Shown here one piece after another: positions 18,603 to 27,113 of a stretch of DNA of 64,000 nucleotides. The stretch comes from Staphylococcus americanisciuri (GTDB taxonomy: Bacteria > Bacillota > Bacilli > Staphylococcales > Staphylococcaceae). The position numbers were made by a program, and so were the translations under genes. The notes under the pieces are model-generated. The model searched no databases and had not been told where the DNA came from. It saw nothing but the letters and a program-made list of their open reading frames with translations. The stretch lies in NCBI RefSeq assembly GCF_024814435.1, contig NZ_JANUXY010000003.1, forward strand, positions 178,874 through 242,873. Reading direction: 5' to 3'. Numbering within the stretch: position 1 is the stretch's first letter; each line of letters starts with the position of its first letter.

Positions 18603-21007
18603 TACACCTTCTCCACTTCAAAAATTTTACGTTTATGCGCATCACTTACGATATCGTTCCATGGCTCTTCAGCAACTGCTGCTTTAGCATCCATAATACG
18701 TGCATAAAGTGCTTCTTGCTTTTCAGGGTCTAACACGACTGACTTCACTTGATCAAAGCCCATGCGTTTTAACCACGGCGCTGTACGTTCCGCATAAATA
18801 CCTGTTTCACGGTAATATTGCATATACGCACCACATAATTTCACCACGTCATCTTCAGTTGGAACAGTTGCTAAAAATTCTGCTTTCACAACATCTGTAC
18901 CGCCGTTACCACCAATATAGATTTGGAATCCATTTTCAACACCAATAATACCGAAGTCTTTCACACCTGATTCTACACAGCTACGTGGACAACCAGAAAC
19001 ACCCATTTTGAATTTGTGTGGTGTATCGATATATTCAAATGTTTTTTCAAGACGAATACCGAGTTTCGTTGTATATTGTGTACCGAACCGACAGAATTCT
19101 TTACCTACACAACTCTTAACTGAACGTGTTTTCTTCGCATAGGCAGATGCCGAACGCATACCTAAGTCGTCCCATACTTTTGGTAATTCTTCTTTTTTCA
19201 CACCGTATAAACCGATACGTTGTGAACCTGTTACTTTCACGAGCGGTACATCGTATTTCTTAGCCACTTCACCAAGACGGATTAATTGGTCTGCATCTGT
19301 CACACCACCACGCATTTGTGGGATTACAGAGAACGTCCCATCATTTTGAATATTGGCATGATAACGCTCGTTAGCAAATCGTGATGATCTCTCATCTTCG
19401 TGGTCGTGTGGGTATACCATATTTAAATAGTAGTTGATGGCTGGACGACACTTCGGACAGCCGCCTTTGTCTTTAAAATCTAAGACGTGGCGCACTTCTT
19501 TCGATGTTTTAAGACCTTTCGCACGAATTTGTGTCACGATTTGATCACGTGATAAGTCCGTACATGCACAAATACCTGTTGGTGCACTTTCAACAAAGTC
19601 ATCACCTAATGCATACTCTAACAGCTCACCAATTTGCCCCTTACACTTACCACAAGAGTTCCCTGCTTTTGTCACTCTTGTTACATCCGCAACAGATGTT
19701 AAACCTTGTTCTTTAATTGCTTTAACGATGACACCTTTAGAGATACCGTTACAGCCACAGATTGTTTCGTCATCATCCATGTCTGCAACACTAATTGCAT
19801 CTACTTCACCTGCTTTATGCAAAATAGACACTAATGTGTACTCATCAGTTGTGTCACCTTTTTTCATCATATTGTAGAAACGGTTACCTTCTTCTGTATC
19901 ACCATAAAGAACCGCACCGACAATTTTCTTATCTTGTACAAATATTTTTTTGTAGATATTATCCACACCGTTGAATGTTTCAATGCCACGTACATTTTCA
20001 TTTTCTGTAATACGACCGGCGCTGAAAAGGTCACAGCCTGATACTTTTAATGATGTAAAGGTTGTAGAACCTTGATAACCATCAGTTGGACGTCCTGTGA
20101 TATGATCCGCCAATACTTTACCTTGATCATAAAGTGGCGCTACAAGACCGTATACTTTAGAACGATGTTCCGCACATTCACCGACCGCATAAATGTTTGG
20201 GTCACTTGTCTTCATAAAATCATCTACAACGATACCGCGACCGATTTCCAAGCCTGCTGCACGTGCTTCTTTTGTAACTGGGCGGATACCTACCGCCATA
20301 ACAACCATATCTGCATCAAGTACACGCCCATCAGATAAACGAATACCTTCTACATGATCTTCCCCTAAAATTTCTTGAGTGTTTGCTTGTAATTCAAACT
20401 TAATGCCTTGTTTTTCTAAGTCAGCTTTAAGTAAGCCACCCGCTTTACGGTCAAGTTGTACTTCCATCAACCATTCAGCCAAGTGTACAATCGTTACGTC
20501 CATACCTTGATCGACAAGACCACGCGCACATTCAAGACCTAATAATCCACCACCAATAACAATCGCTTTTTCCTTGGTTTTTGCTGTTTCAATCATTTTT
20601 TCAGTATCATCAATTGTACGGAACCCCACTACGCCGTCCAAACGTGAACCGTCGATTGGTAAAATAAACGAATCCGAACCTGTTGCGATAATCATTTGAT
20701 CGTATTCAACAACACGACCGCTTTCTGTTTCCACATTTTGTGCATCACGATTAATTGTGACAACTTTATCGCCTGTAATTAGCTGAATACCGTTCTCCTC
20801 ATACCACTCATACGGATTCATAATTGTCTCATCAACTGTCATTTTATTTTGTAAGATGTTTGATAACATAATACGGTTGTAGTTAGGATATGGCTCTTTA
20901 CCAATAATTGTAATCTCAAATTTATCTGGATCACGTTCTAAGATTTCTTCGATTGTACGGACCCCTGCCATACCATTACCAATCATTAATAATCTTGTTT
21001 TACTCAT
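18602..21007 (-). CDS. nirB: NADH-dependent assimilatory/detoxifying nitrite reductase, large subunit
   Basis: 801 residues. The N-terminal FAD/NAD(P)H domains carry MIGNGMAG (about 7-14) and IGGGLLGLECARGL. Then come the BFD-like [2Fe-2S] part (CGCNG...CGKCKGQ) and a second Cys-rich repeat (CACTD...CPKCRP), and the siroheme/[4Fe-4S] domain with CVGKEFC and CPRSC. It reduces nitrite to ammonium in the cytoplasm using NADH. The RBS GGAGG precedes the start, which overlaps the upstream gene by 8 bases. Size and motif order match staphylococcal and bacillar NirB. Confidence 0.97.
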   Translation of the reverse strand: MSKTRLLMIGNGMAGVRTIEEILERDPDKFEITIIGKEPYPNYNRIMLSNILQNKMTVDETIMNPYEWYEENGIQLITGDKVVTINRDAQNVETESGRVVEYDQMIIATGSDSFILPIDGSRLDGVVGFRTIDDTEKMIETAKTKEKAIVIGGGLLGLECARGLVDQGMDVTIVHLAEWLMEVQLDRKAGGLLKADLEKQGIKFELQANTQEILGEDHVEGIRLSDGRVLDADMVVMAVGIRPVTKEARAAGLEIGRGIVVDDFMKTSDPNIYAVGECAEHRSKVYGLVAPLYDQGKVLADHITGRPTDGYQGSTTFTSLKVSGCDLFSAGRITENENVRGIETFNGVDNIYKKIFVQDKKIVGAVLYGDTEEGNRFYNMMKKGDTTDEYTLVSILHKAGEVDAISVADMDDDETICGCNGISKGVIVKAIKEQGLTSVADVTRVTKAGNSCGKCKGQIGELLEYALGDDFVESAPTGICACTDLSRDQIVTQIRAKGLKTSKEVRHVLDFKDKGGCPKCRPAINYYLNMVYPHDHEDERSSRFANERYHANIQNDGTFSVIPQMRGGVTDADQLIRLGEVAKKYDVPLVKVTGSQRIGLYGVKKEELPKVWDDLGMRSASAYAKKTRSVKSCVGKEFCRFGTQYTTKLGIRLEKTFEYIDTPHKFKMGVSGCPRSCVESGVKDFGIIGVENGFQIYIGGNGGTDVVKAEFLATVPTEDDVVKLCGAYMQYYRETGIYAERTAPWLKRMGFDQVKSVVLDPEKQEALYARIMDAKAAVAEEPWNDIVSDAHKRKIFEVEKV

Positions 21008-21461
21008 GGATATCCTCCTCTAATGTTTCTAAATATGCCTTTATTTTTTTCGCGTATGCTTGTGTTTTATGAATGGACTGACCTGATGACCCCACACTGA
21101 TCATCATATCGTCGCAGTTAATCGTTAACATGTTAAAAAAGTCGGACTGTTCTCTATCTCCCGTATGGTTTACCCACTGTGTCTCACGGGCATCACGTGC
21201 CACACGATCATTAACAGCTGCATCATCCGTTGCCACAATCACTAGCGTTGCCGCTTCAATATCTGCCGCTTCGTATGCTTTTTGTAACAAGCGAACTGTT
21301 GCTGGCCATGCCGTTGTGCTAAAGCCTTCATGAAATTCTAGGCTGACAACATCAATCGTGCATCCTTCATGTATAAGCGCTTGAAACTTTCGCCAAGCAA
21401 TCTTCCCCCCACCAACAATTACCACGTGTTTATTACACAAGTTCAACTGTATCGGATACAT
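21000..21461 (-). CDS. sirC: precorrin-2 dehydrogenase (siroheme synthesis)
   Basis: 153 residues from ATG 21461 (MYPIQLNLCNKHVV), chosen because GAGGAGG lies at proper spacing. The Rossmann motif VVIVGGGKIAWRKF at about residues 12-25 and the segment NHTGDREQSDFFNM are typical of the NAD-dependent CysG N-terminal/Met8 family. It oxidises precorrin-2 to sirohydrochlorin. It overlaps the upstream ferrochelatase gene by 29 bases. The gene name follows Bacillus usage for the function and not a specific match. Confidence 0.88.
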   Translation of the reverse strand: MYPIQLNLCNKHVVIVGGGKIAWRKFQALIHEGCTIDVVSLEFHEGFSTTAWPATVRLLQKAYEAADIEAATLVIVATDDAAVNDRVARDARETQWVNHTGDREQSDFFNMLTINCDDMMISVGSSGQSIHKTQAYAKKIKAYLETLEEDIHE

Positions 21462-22182
21462 GATGCGCCTCCTCACATGCTGCAATACGCGCTAAAATAA
21501 TATTTTTTAATACTGGGTCAAAGTTAATTGCTGTGGTATACGTTATTTCCACTGGTAAGTTTAATTCTTCAATTTGTCGTTTCGTCTTATTAACCAAGTA
21601 ACCATCATAGAAGAAAAACGGAACGATTAGTAACTTTTGATATTTTGCTGCAAGTGGTGGCAATGTTTCTTGAAAATTCAACTTGCCATATACCATGCTC
21701 GGATAACATTGTAACTGTTCACTTGTCTGTTGCTGTGCCAAATATGTCAATGCGATATCCGGTTCATTAAAACGTGCATTCCCATGTGCCAAAATGACAA
21801 CACCCGTTGCGTCATCAATTTCATGTGCATAGCGTGCCATTTGATGCGACACCCAATCAGCCATGGCTGGATGTGTGCCAAGTGGTTCTGCCAATAAAAA
21901 ATGAACTTGTGCATACTGTGTTTTCCACATCTGCACTTGGTCAGCAATATCTTCGTAATAATGTGAAGCTGTAAATAGGAGTAATGGTACGAGATTCACT
22001 ACACGATAACCTTGTCTCACCGTTGTAGCTACAACCGTCTCTAAAGAACGCGCTTCCGATTCCAAAAACGCCACATCATAGTCAATCTGCGTCTCATCGA
22101 ACAATGCATATATAAAATCTTCCAGCAGCTCATTCAACTTACCTTTTCGCATGCCATGTACAATTAAAATCGTCTTTTGCAA
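21433..22182 (-). CDS. sirB: sirohydrochlorin ferrochelatase (CbiX/SirB type), first gene of the nir operon
   Basis: About 249 residues. The best start is TTG at 22182 (MQKTILIVHG), eight bases after GAGGGG; an upstream GTG at 22191 directly abuts the RBS. The HG motif of class II chelatases (LIVHGMRKGKLNELL) and the second-half motif VVILAHGNARFNEPD mark two CbiX-like halves. It inserts iron into sirohydrochlorin to finish siroheme. In S. aureus the corresponding gene at the head of the nir operon has been labelled nirR; the chelatase fold argues for an enzyme and not a regulator. Confidence 0.87.
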   Translation of the reverse strand: MQKTILIVHGMRKGKLNELLEDFIYALFDETQIDYDVAFLESEARSLETVVATTVRQGYRVVNLVPLLLFTASHYYEDIADQVQMWKTQYAQVHFLLAEPLGTHPAMADWVSHQMARYAHEIDDATGVVILAHGNARFNEPDIALTYLAQQQTSEQLQCYPSMVYGKLNFQETLPPLAAKYQKLLIVPFFFYDGYLVNKTKRQIEELNLPVEITYTTAINFDPVLKNIILARIAACEEAHHVSDTVELV

Positions 22183-22227
22183 CCCACTCACCCCTCACTA
22201 TTTATTGTAATCTAATTCATACAGATT

Positions 22228-22245
22228 TTGTGATTACATTCACAA
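22228..22245 (-). promoter_or_regulatory. Rex operator in the nir promoter
   Basis: TTGTGATTACATTCACAA matches the Rex consensus TTGTGAA-N4-TTCACAA with a single arm mismatch. It lies 46 bases upstream of the sirB start, downstream of the NreC boxes, a repressor position. Confidence 0.8.
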
Positions 22246-22258
22246 CTTCAAATAAAAT

Positions 22259-22272
22259 TAGGGAACCCCCTA
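22259..22272 (-). promoter_or_regulatory. NreC box 1 of the nir promoter
   Basis: TAGGG-AACC-CCCTA is a perfect match to the NreC palindrome TAGGG-N4-CCCTA. Confidence 0.85.
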
Positions 22273-22282
22273 TGCAATTCGC

Positions 22283-22296
22283 AAGGGGATTCCCTA
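22283..22296 (-). promoter_or_regulatory. NreC box 2 of the nir promoter
   Basis: AAGGG-GATT-CCCTA, one mismatch to the consensus, centred 24 bases from box 1, slightly over two helical turns. Confidence 0.75.
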
Positions 22297-22345
22297 GTTT
22301 GTTATCGTACTTTATAAATTATCACTTTCTCTACAGCCTTAGTTG

Positions 22346-22888
22346 CTATTGTTCTGACCATGGCGGCAATGTTAGCAGGTCAGCGTTGTAACGCTCAGGA
22401 ATTAGTACTTTGACCATCATAATACCTTTATCACCTGTTTCATCTTCCATCTCAAAAAAAGTTTCATAGCCACGACGTGCATATACATCCGCTAACCATC
22501 CCATCTTGCGCGCAGATGTCCCAAGTACAACAGCTGGGGCTTTCAATGTATCTCTCAATATATCTTCTTCCACGTAGCGCATCATTTTACTACCATAACC
22601 TTTTTTGTTGTAATCTGGATCTGTAGCCAACCACCAGATAAATGGATATTTAGAAATTGGCACTTCACTCTCCCAAGGAAAACGAATCGATAACGTTGAG
22701 ACAATCTGTCCGTCTATTTCCAAAACATAGCATGCATTTTCTCGAATATTATCCTCTACCATCTCTGGCGTAGCATTCACTGAGGGCCAATCAATTCCCA
22801 CTTCACGCAACGGTGTAAATGAGCGATACATTAATTGATGTAACGTCGCTGTATCTTCCAGTGTTGCCAATCGAAACTGTTCTGCCAT
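22346..22888 (-). CDS. GNAT-family N-acetyltransferase
   Basis: 180 residues. The acetyl-CoA binding segment IWWLATDPDYNKKGYGSKMMRYVEED (about 84-109; motif A Q/RxxGxG/A as KKGYGS) and the following VVLGTSARKMGWLADVYARRGYETFFEMED define a GNAT fold. The substrate cannot be read from sequence. AAGGGTG precedes the start. It lies between the nir promoter and nirC, transcribed toward the nir operon. Confidence 0.85.
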   Translation of the reverse strand: MAEQFRLATLEDTATLHQLMYRSFTPLREVGIDWPSVNATPEMVEDNIRENACYVLEIDGQIVSTLSIRFPWESEVPISKYPFIWWLATDPDYNKKGYGSKMMRYVEEDILRDTLKAPAVVLGTSARKMGWLADVYARRGYETFFEMEDETGDKGIMMVKVLIPERYNADLLTLPPWSEQ

Positions 22889-23203
22889 TATAATACACCC
22901 TTTCTTCTTTGTTTCACATAACGCTTATTTTACCAAATAAGTATGGAACACTAGTAAAAAATAGTATCGAAAATGATACAGAAGACCATAGTCTTAACAA
23001 CATTATTTGATTCTGTTACAAACTCTAGACGCCTCTTTTATAGCCTCATGTCAAACATTCTGGAGAAAGCTAACGTTATCTTACGAGCTACCTGTTCTAC
23101 CTCAAGTCCATTTAAAAATAATATAAAATAATACTATGTAACCAATACAGAATAAAGTACAATTAGAGTGTCAAACAAAATGCTTTAGTGGAGGGATTTA
23201 ACT
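22889..23203. other. intergenic region upstream of nirC
   Basis: 315 bases between divergent genes; must hold the nirC promoter. No clear NreC or Rex palindrome is seen here. Confidence 0.5.
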
Positions 23204-24019
23204 ATGTCGATTGAAAAACCGACTAAGTCAATTGAAGACACGTATGCATCGCGCGGAATCGTGGAAGGGATTATCAGCAGTGTTGCGATGAAAGAAACTA
23301 TGCTTGATCGTACGATACTACGTTACATTTTGAAATCTATGATGTCTGGTTTCTTACTCGCCATTGTCACAGTTTTCATGTTAGCCATGAAAACACAAAT
23401 GGCAGGTGCACTACCAGGGGTTGTAAACTTGATGGGCGCCATTGCATTCAGTATTGCCTTAGTCTTAATTGTATTAACACACTCAGAACTCTTAACAAGT
23501 AACTTTATGTATATGACTGTTGGAATGTACTATCGTGCAATTAGTGTTAGCAAAGCATTATGGCTCTTTGCAGTATGTTTCCTGGGAAATATTCTTGGTG
23601 CTTTTGTATTATTCGGCCTCTTATACTTCACACACATCATGACACCGGAGATGGTTGCAGCACTCTCAAAAACAGTCGCAGCCAAAACAGTCGAACCTAC
23701 ATGGTATGCCATCTTAGTAAAAGCCATCTTTGCGAACTTCTTTATCAACATCGGTATTTATGTATCATTAATGTTTAAAGAGGGCATGACAAAAACATTC
23801 TTTATTGCTGCTGGTGTTGTTATCTTCGTCTTCATGGGGTATGAACATGTTGTCTACAATGCAGGTCTCTTTGTTGGTATGCTTTTCAACAATATAGATG
23901 CACTCAACTGGTTAGCTGTACTTAAAAATATCGTCTTTGCATTTATCGGTAACTATATCGGCGGCGGTATTATGGTTGGTTTATTATATGCATACTTGAA
24001 CGGCTCACCAAAACAATAG
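23204..24019 (+). CDS. nirC: formate/nitrite transporter family protein NirC
   Basis: 271 residues with about six to seven hydrophobic segments. FNT-family features include the N-terminal helix before TM1, the segment LTHSELLTSNFMYM (about 96-109), where FNT proteins carry an omega-loop element, and NFFINIGIYVSLMFKEG (about 178-194). It probably moves nitrite across the membrane for NirBD or for export after nitrate respiration. A good GGAGGG RBS precedes the start. In S. aureus nirC is also next to the nir operon and Rex controlled. Confidence 0.88.
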   Translation: MSIEKPTKSIEDTYASRGIVEGIISSVAMKETMLDRTILRYILKSMMSGFLLAIVTVFMLAMKTQMAGALPGVVNLMGAIAFSIALVLIVLTHSELLTSNFMYMTVGMYYRAISVSKALWLFAVCFLGNILGAFVLFGLLYFTHIMTPEMVAALSKTVAAKTVEPTWYAILVKAIFANFFINIGIYVSLMFKEGMTKTFFIAAGVVIFVFMGYEHVVYNAGLFVGMLFNNIDALNWLAVLKNIVFAFIGNYIGGGIMVGLLYAYLNGSPKQ

Positions 24020-24023
24020 GCGC

Positions 24024-24062
24024 AAAAAATCCGCTGAACGCATTGTTCAGTCGGATTTTTTG
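24024..24062 (+). terminator. nirC terminator
   Basis: AAAAAATCCG-CTGAAC pairs with GTTCAG-T-CGGATTTTTT. It can also end the convergent small gene. Confidence 0.9.
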
Positions 24063-24068
24063 TTGTGC

Positions 24069-24251
24069 TTATTGTGCTGCTTTTTTGCGACGTTTCATTA
24101 CTTTTAAGCCGTATGCAAAAACACTATAACCTACCGCTGTTTGCACCACCCACTTTAAGAACCCCTCTAACTTGCAACATTTATTTAATAACATAGGCAC
24201 TGCTGTACTTAGAACATATAGACCTAATACTTTAACGTAACGTTTGTTCAT
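24069..24251 (-). CDS. small membrane protein, unknown function
   Basis: 60 residues with two hydrophobic stretches (VLGLYVLSTAVPMLL and FLKWVVQTAVGYSVFAYGL), a Cys-Cys pair (NKCCKLEG) between them and a basic end (KVMKRRKKAAQ). A strong RBS AGGAGAGG lies seven bases before the ATG, which supports a real gene. It converges on nirC and shares its terminator. No family recognised. Confidence 0.75.
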   Translation of the reverse strand: MNKRYVKVLGLYVLSTAVPMLLNKCCKLEGFLKWVVQTAVGYSVFAYGLKVMKRRKKAAQ

Positions 24252-24580
24252 TTCAACCTCTCCTTATTATGCGTACTAAAATTATTGTATCACTCACTGT
24301 TCACCCTATTTCTGACAATTCATTGAATCCCAATAGCCTACTTTGTGGTACTATTCTTGCTAAACACTATAATATTTAGTCTGTTTTGCTTAAGCTAATA
24401 GTATATTTATTATCGTTCCACCCTAATAAATAACTTCATTATGATATTATATATTTTTCTAAACAATTGCATACTTCTAATTAATTGTGTCCATTTTATG
24501 AACAATATATAAACTTATTATTTTTTCATTTATTGACTGATACAATGTAAACACTTACAAAACAGAAAGGGCGTTAAACA
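24252..24580. other. intergenic region upstream of the DASS transporter
   Basis: 329 AT-rich bases. It contains a cre-like site, ATGTAAACACTTACA (24545-24559), with one mismatch (the central CG is CA), just upstream of the next gene. Nothing else assignable. Confidence 0.5.
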
Positions 24581-26107
24581 ATGGGAACAACTCAAAAGAA
24601 ACAATCTACTATTACATTTAAGCCAGTCTGGTTTATCCTAGCATTTGTGGCACTGATTACGATATTGCTAATACCTGCGCCTGCTAGTTTACCTGTCATG
24701 GGAAAAGCTGCACTGGCAATTCTGGCATTCGCTGTCATTCTATGGGTGACTGAAGCAGTTAGTTACCCTGTATCAGCAGCTATTATTATCGGTTTAATCA
24801 TTTTGCTACTTGGTTTTAGCCCAGTTCAAAATTTGGCAGAGTCACTTGGTAATCCTCAGGCTGGTGGCAAACCAATAACTGGAGAAGCTGCTTTTGGTAC
24901 AAGCAATGCACTCAAGTTAGCTTTCAGTGGTTTTTCATCTAGTGCCGTAGCGTTAGTAGCAGCAGCGTTATTTTTGGCAACTGCTATGCAAATTACAAAC
25001 TTGCATAAACGTTTAGCTCTTTATGTTCTATCACTCGTAGGTAACAAAACAAAACGCATCGTTATTGGTGCAATTATCGTTGCAATTATTTTGGCATTTT
25101 TCGTACCGTCCGCTACAGCAAGAACAGGTGCCGTAGTTCCAATTCTATTAGGAATGGTTGCTGCATTTGGTGCGAGTAAAAACAGTCGCTTAGCCGCACT
25201 ACTTGTCATCACTGCTGTTCAAGCCGTAAATATATGGAATGTTGGTATTAAAACAGCTGCAGCACAAAACATTGTTGCAATTAATTTTATTAATAATCAG
25301 CTTGGTCAAGATATCTCATGGGGTGAATGGTTCTTATATGCAGCTCCTTGGTCAATCTTGATGTCTATTGTTCTTTACTTCATTGCATTAAAGGTTATTC
25401 CGCCCGAACAAGACAGTATCGAAGGCGGTAGCAACCTTGTTAAACAACAACTCGCTGAATTGGGCCCAATATCCCCAAAAGAATGGCGCTTAATTATTAT
25501 TTCTATTGCACTACTCGTGTTATGGTCAACTGAAAAGGTTCTTCACCCTATCGACTCATCATCTATCACTTTATTGGCTTTAGCTGTCATGCTAACACCA
25601 AAAATTGGTATCATGAGTTGGAAAGAAGCAGAAAGTAAGATTCCATGGGGGACTATTATTGTCTTTGGTGTAGGAATTTCTTTAGGTAATGTACTGCTAC
25701 AAACGACAGCAGCACAATGGTTAAGTGATAAAACGTTCGGTTTAATGGGCTTAGAACATATGCCTATCATTGCAACAATTGCGCTGATTTCACTTTTCAA
25801 TATTTTGATTCACCTCGGTTTTGCAAGTGCAACAAGCTTGTCATCCGCATTGATTCCAGTCTTTATTTCACTGGCTTCAACATTAAGTCTCGGTGATCAT
25901 TCAATTGGTTTCGTGTTAATACAACAATTCGTCATTAGCTTTGGATTTTTATTACCTGTAAGCTCTCCTCAAGGAATGTTGGCATATGGTACCGAAACAT
26001 TCACAGCTAAAGACTACTTAAAAATTGGTCTACCACTCACAATTATAGGTTATTTACTCGTCATTATTTTCAGTATGACGTACTGGCAGTGGATGGGTCT
26101 ACTATAG
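24581..26107 (+). CDS. DASS (SLC13) family sodium-coupled anion transporter
   Basis: 508 residues, strongly hydrophobic, about 11-12 membrane segments. Family features: the N-terminal region LWVTEAVSYPVSAAII (about 55-70), where DASS proteins read WxTEAxPLxVTAL, the helical-hairpin segment FFVPSATARTGAVVPI (about 172-187; family pattern SxTATxxxxxP) and the C-terminal repeat counterpart FLLPVSSPQGMLAYGT (about 456-471). Likely substrates are dicarboxylates, citrate or sulfate; the motif differences from SdcS leave this open. AAAGGGCG is the RBS. A cre-like element just upstream suggests carbon catabolite control. Confidence 0.85.
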   Translation: MGTTQKKQSTITFKPVWFILAFVALITILLIPAPASLPVMGKAALAILAFAVILWVTEAVSYPVSAAIIIGLIILLLGFSPVQNLAESLGNPQAGGKPITGEAAFGTSNALKLAFSGFSSSAVALVAAALFLATAMQITNLHKRLALYVLSLVGNKTKRIVIGAIIVAIILAFFVPSATARTGAVVPILLGMVAAFGASKNSRLAALLVITAVQAVNIWNVGIKTAAAQNIVAINFINNQLGQDISWGEWFLYAAPWSILMSIVLYFIALKVIPPEQDSIEGGSNLVKQQLAELGPISPKEWRLIIISIALLVLWSTEKVLHPIDSSSITLLALAVMLTPKIGIMSWKEAESKIPWGTIIVFGVGISLGNVLLQTTAAQWLSDKTFGLMGLEHMPIIATIALISLFNILIHLGFASATSLSSALIPVFISLASTLSLGDHSIGFVLIQQFVISFGFLLPVSSPQGMLAYGTETFTAKDYLKIGLPLTIIGYLLVIIFSMTYWQWMGLL

Positions 26108-26121
26108 AAATAAATATATTG

Positions 26122-26161
26122 AAAAAAGCACTAGAATGGGGGAAGCATTCTAGTGCTTTTT
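26122..26161 (+). terminator. terminator of the DASS transporter gene
   Basis: AAAAAGCACTAGAATG pairs with CATTCTAGTGCTTTTT around a short loop. Confidence 0.92.
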
Positions 26162-26964
26162 CATATCTCGAGGTCGGGACAAAATCTTGCTTTGGGAATA
26201 TCATTTATAGATTTTCCAAATTATACATCAATCATGCCCCGTCCCCAGTTAAGGAGGTGTTTTGGGTATAAATTTTAGGGATTGTTATATCTGCTTTCAC
26301 TTGATCCATATGGGAATAGATCGTCTCCTAGCTTATAACAAATGTATTAATCTATTATTAAGAAAGCGTCTATTCATCATACATCTGTTACAGCTAAAAT
26401 CATATATTTTTGAGAGAGGACAACTTAGTGTCTCAATCTCTAATAACATCATAACGCGATTTTAATCATTTAACATCAGACATGAGTTTGAACTTTTTAT
26501 ACATCTTCCGTCTGATAAACTTCTCCGTCTATTGAACATTTATCAGTCTATATATATCTTCATATCTGACTCTTTTTGTCGTAATCTACCACAATTATAA
26601 TCATTTTCATATGGTGAACTACAGACTTGAACAAAAGCGAACGATGTTGTATAGATATTATCTCCTACAATATTTTCTCTCTTTTACTGATAATTTTCTA
26701 TTAAACATTTCAGCCTCCCCTATAAATTCACTTTGTTTTCTATGACAAGGTAACAAATATTTTTTACAAACAACTGTGTATTAATTAAATAAAATTATCA
26801 AAAGTTTCTATCTGAAAATTATCAATCTTAGAACTTTGTTGTGTTCACAATTATGACAAAAATATTTGTTTACTTAATCACTTTTATACTTTAATGTGAA
26901 ACAGCATCAACGCAGCACGGCACATCAGTGTTTTATAAAGTTCATAATTTCACAATCTATATAA
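26162..26964. other. long AT-rich intergenic region
   Basis: About 800 bases with no convincing gene. A GGTCGGGAC...GTCCC-type segment (26171-26250) may be a worn intergenic repeat. A compact palindrome TTGTGTTCACAA is at 26839-26850. An AAGGAGGTG at 26250-26258 looks like an RBS, but the frame after it does not read as protein. Confidence 0.55.
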
Positions 26965-26993
26965 TTGACTTATATAATTAATTTATTTATAGA
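26965..26993 (+). promoter_or_regulatory. promoter of the pfoR-like/sdaAB-sdaAA operon
   Basis: TTGACT (26965-26970), a 17-base spacer, TATAGA (26988-26993). Confidence 0.75.
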
Positions 26994-26994
26994 A

Positions 26995-27015
26995 CAATGA
27001 GATTCATTCTCATTG
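26995..27015 (+). promoter_or_regulatory. palindromic operator, Fur-box-like
   Basis: CAATGAGA-TTCAT-TCTCATTG is a perfect 8-bp inverted repeat beginning one base after the -10 box. The core TGAGATT-C-ATTCTCA resembles the 7-1-7 Fur/PerR pattern. Serine dehydratase is an Fe-S enzyme, so iron control would make sense, but this is inference. Confidence 0.55.
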
Positions 27016-27023
27016 AAACCCTA

Positions 27024-27038
27024 TTGCACACGCTTTCA
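27024..27038 (+). promoter_or_regulatory. cre-like site
   Basis: TTGCACACGCTTTCA matches the CcpA site WTGNAANCGNWNNCW with one mismatch, within the untranslated leader, a roadblock position. Confidence 0.6.
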
Positions 27039-27113
27039 AAACCCTTTATGATGGGGTTGCATTCGAGAGAGAGTAAAAAAATAAAATAGATTTAGAGAGA
27101 GAAGGAAATGTTT

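Noticed and set aside
26262..26465. 67-codon frame after AAGGAGGTG
   Set aside because: The RBS-like sequence is good, but the start would be a TTG at tight spacing and the translation is not protein-like. Left as intergenic.
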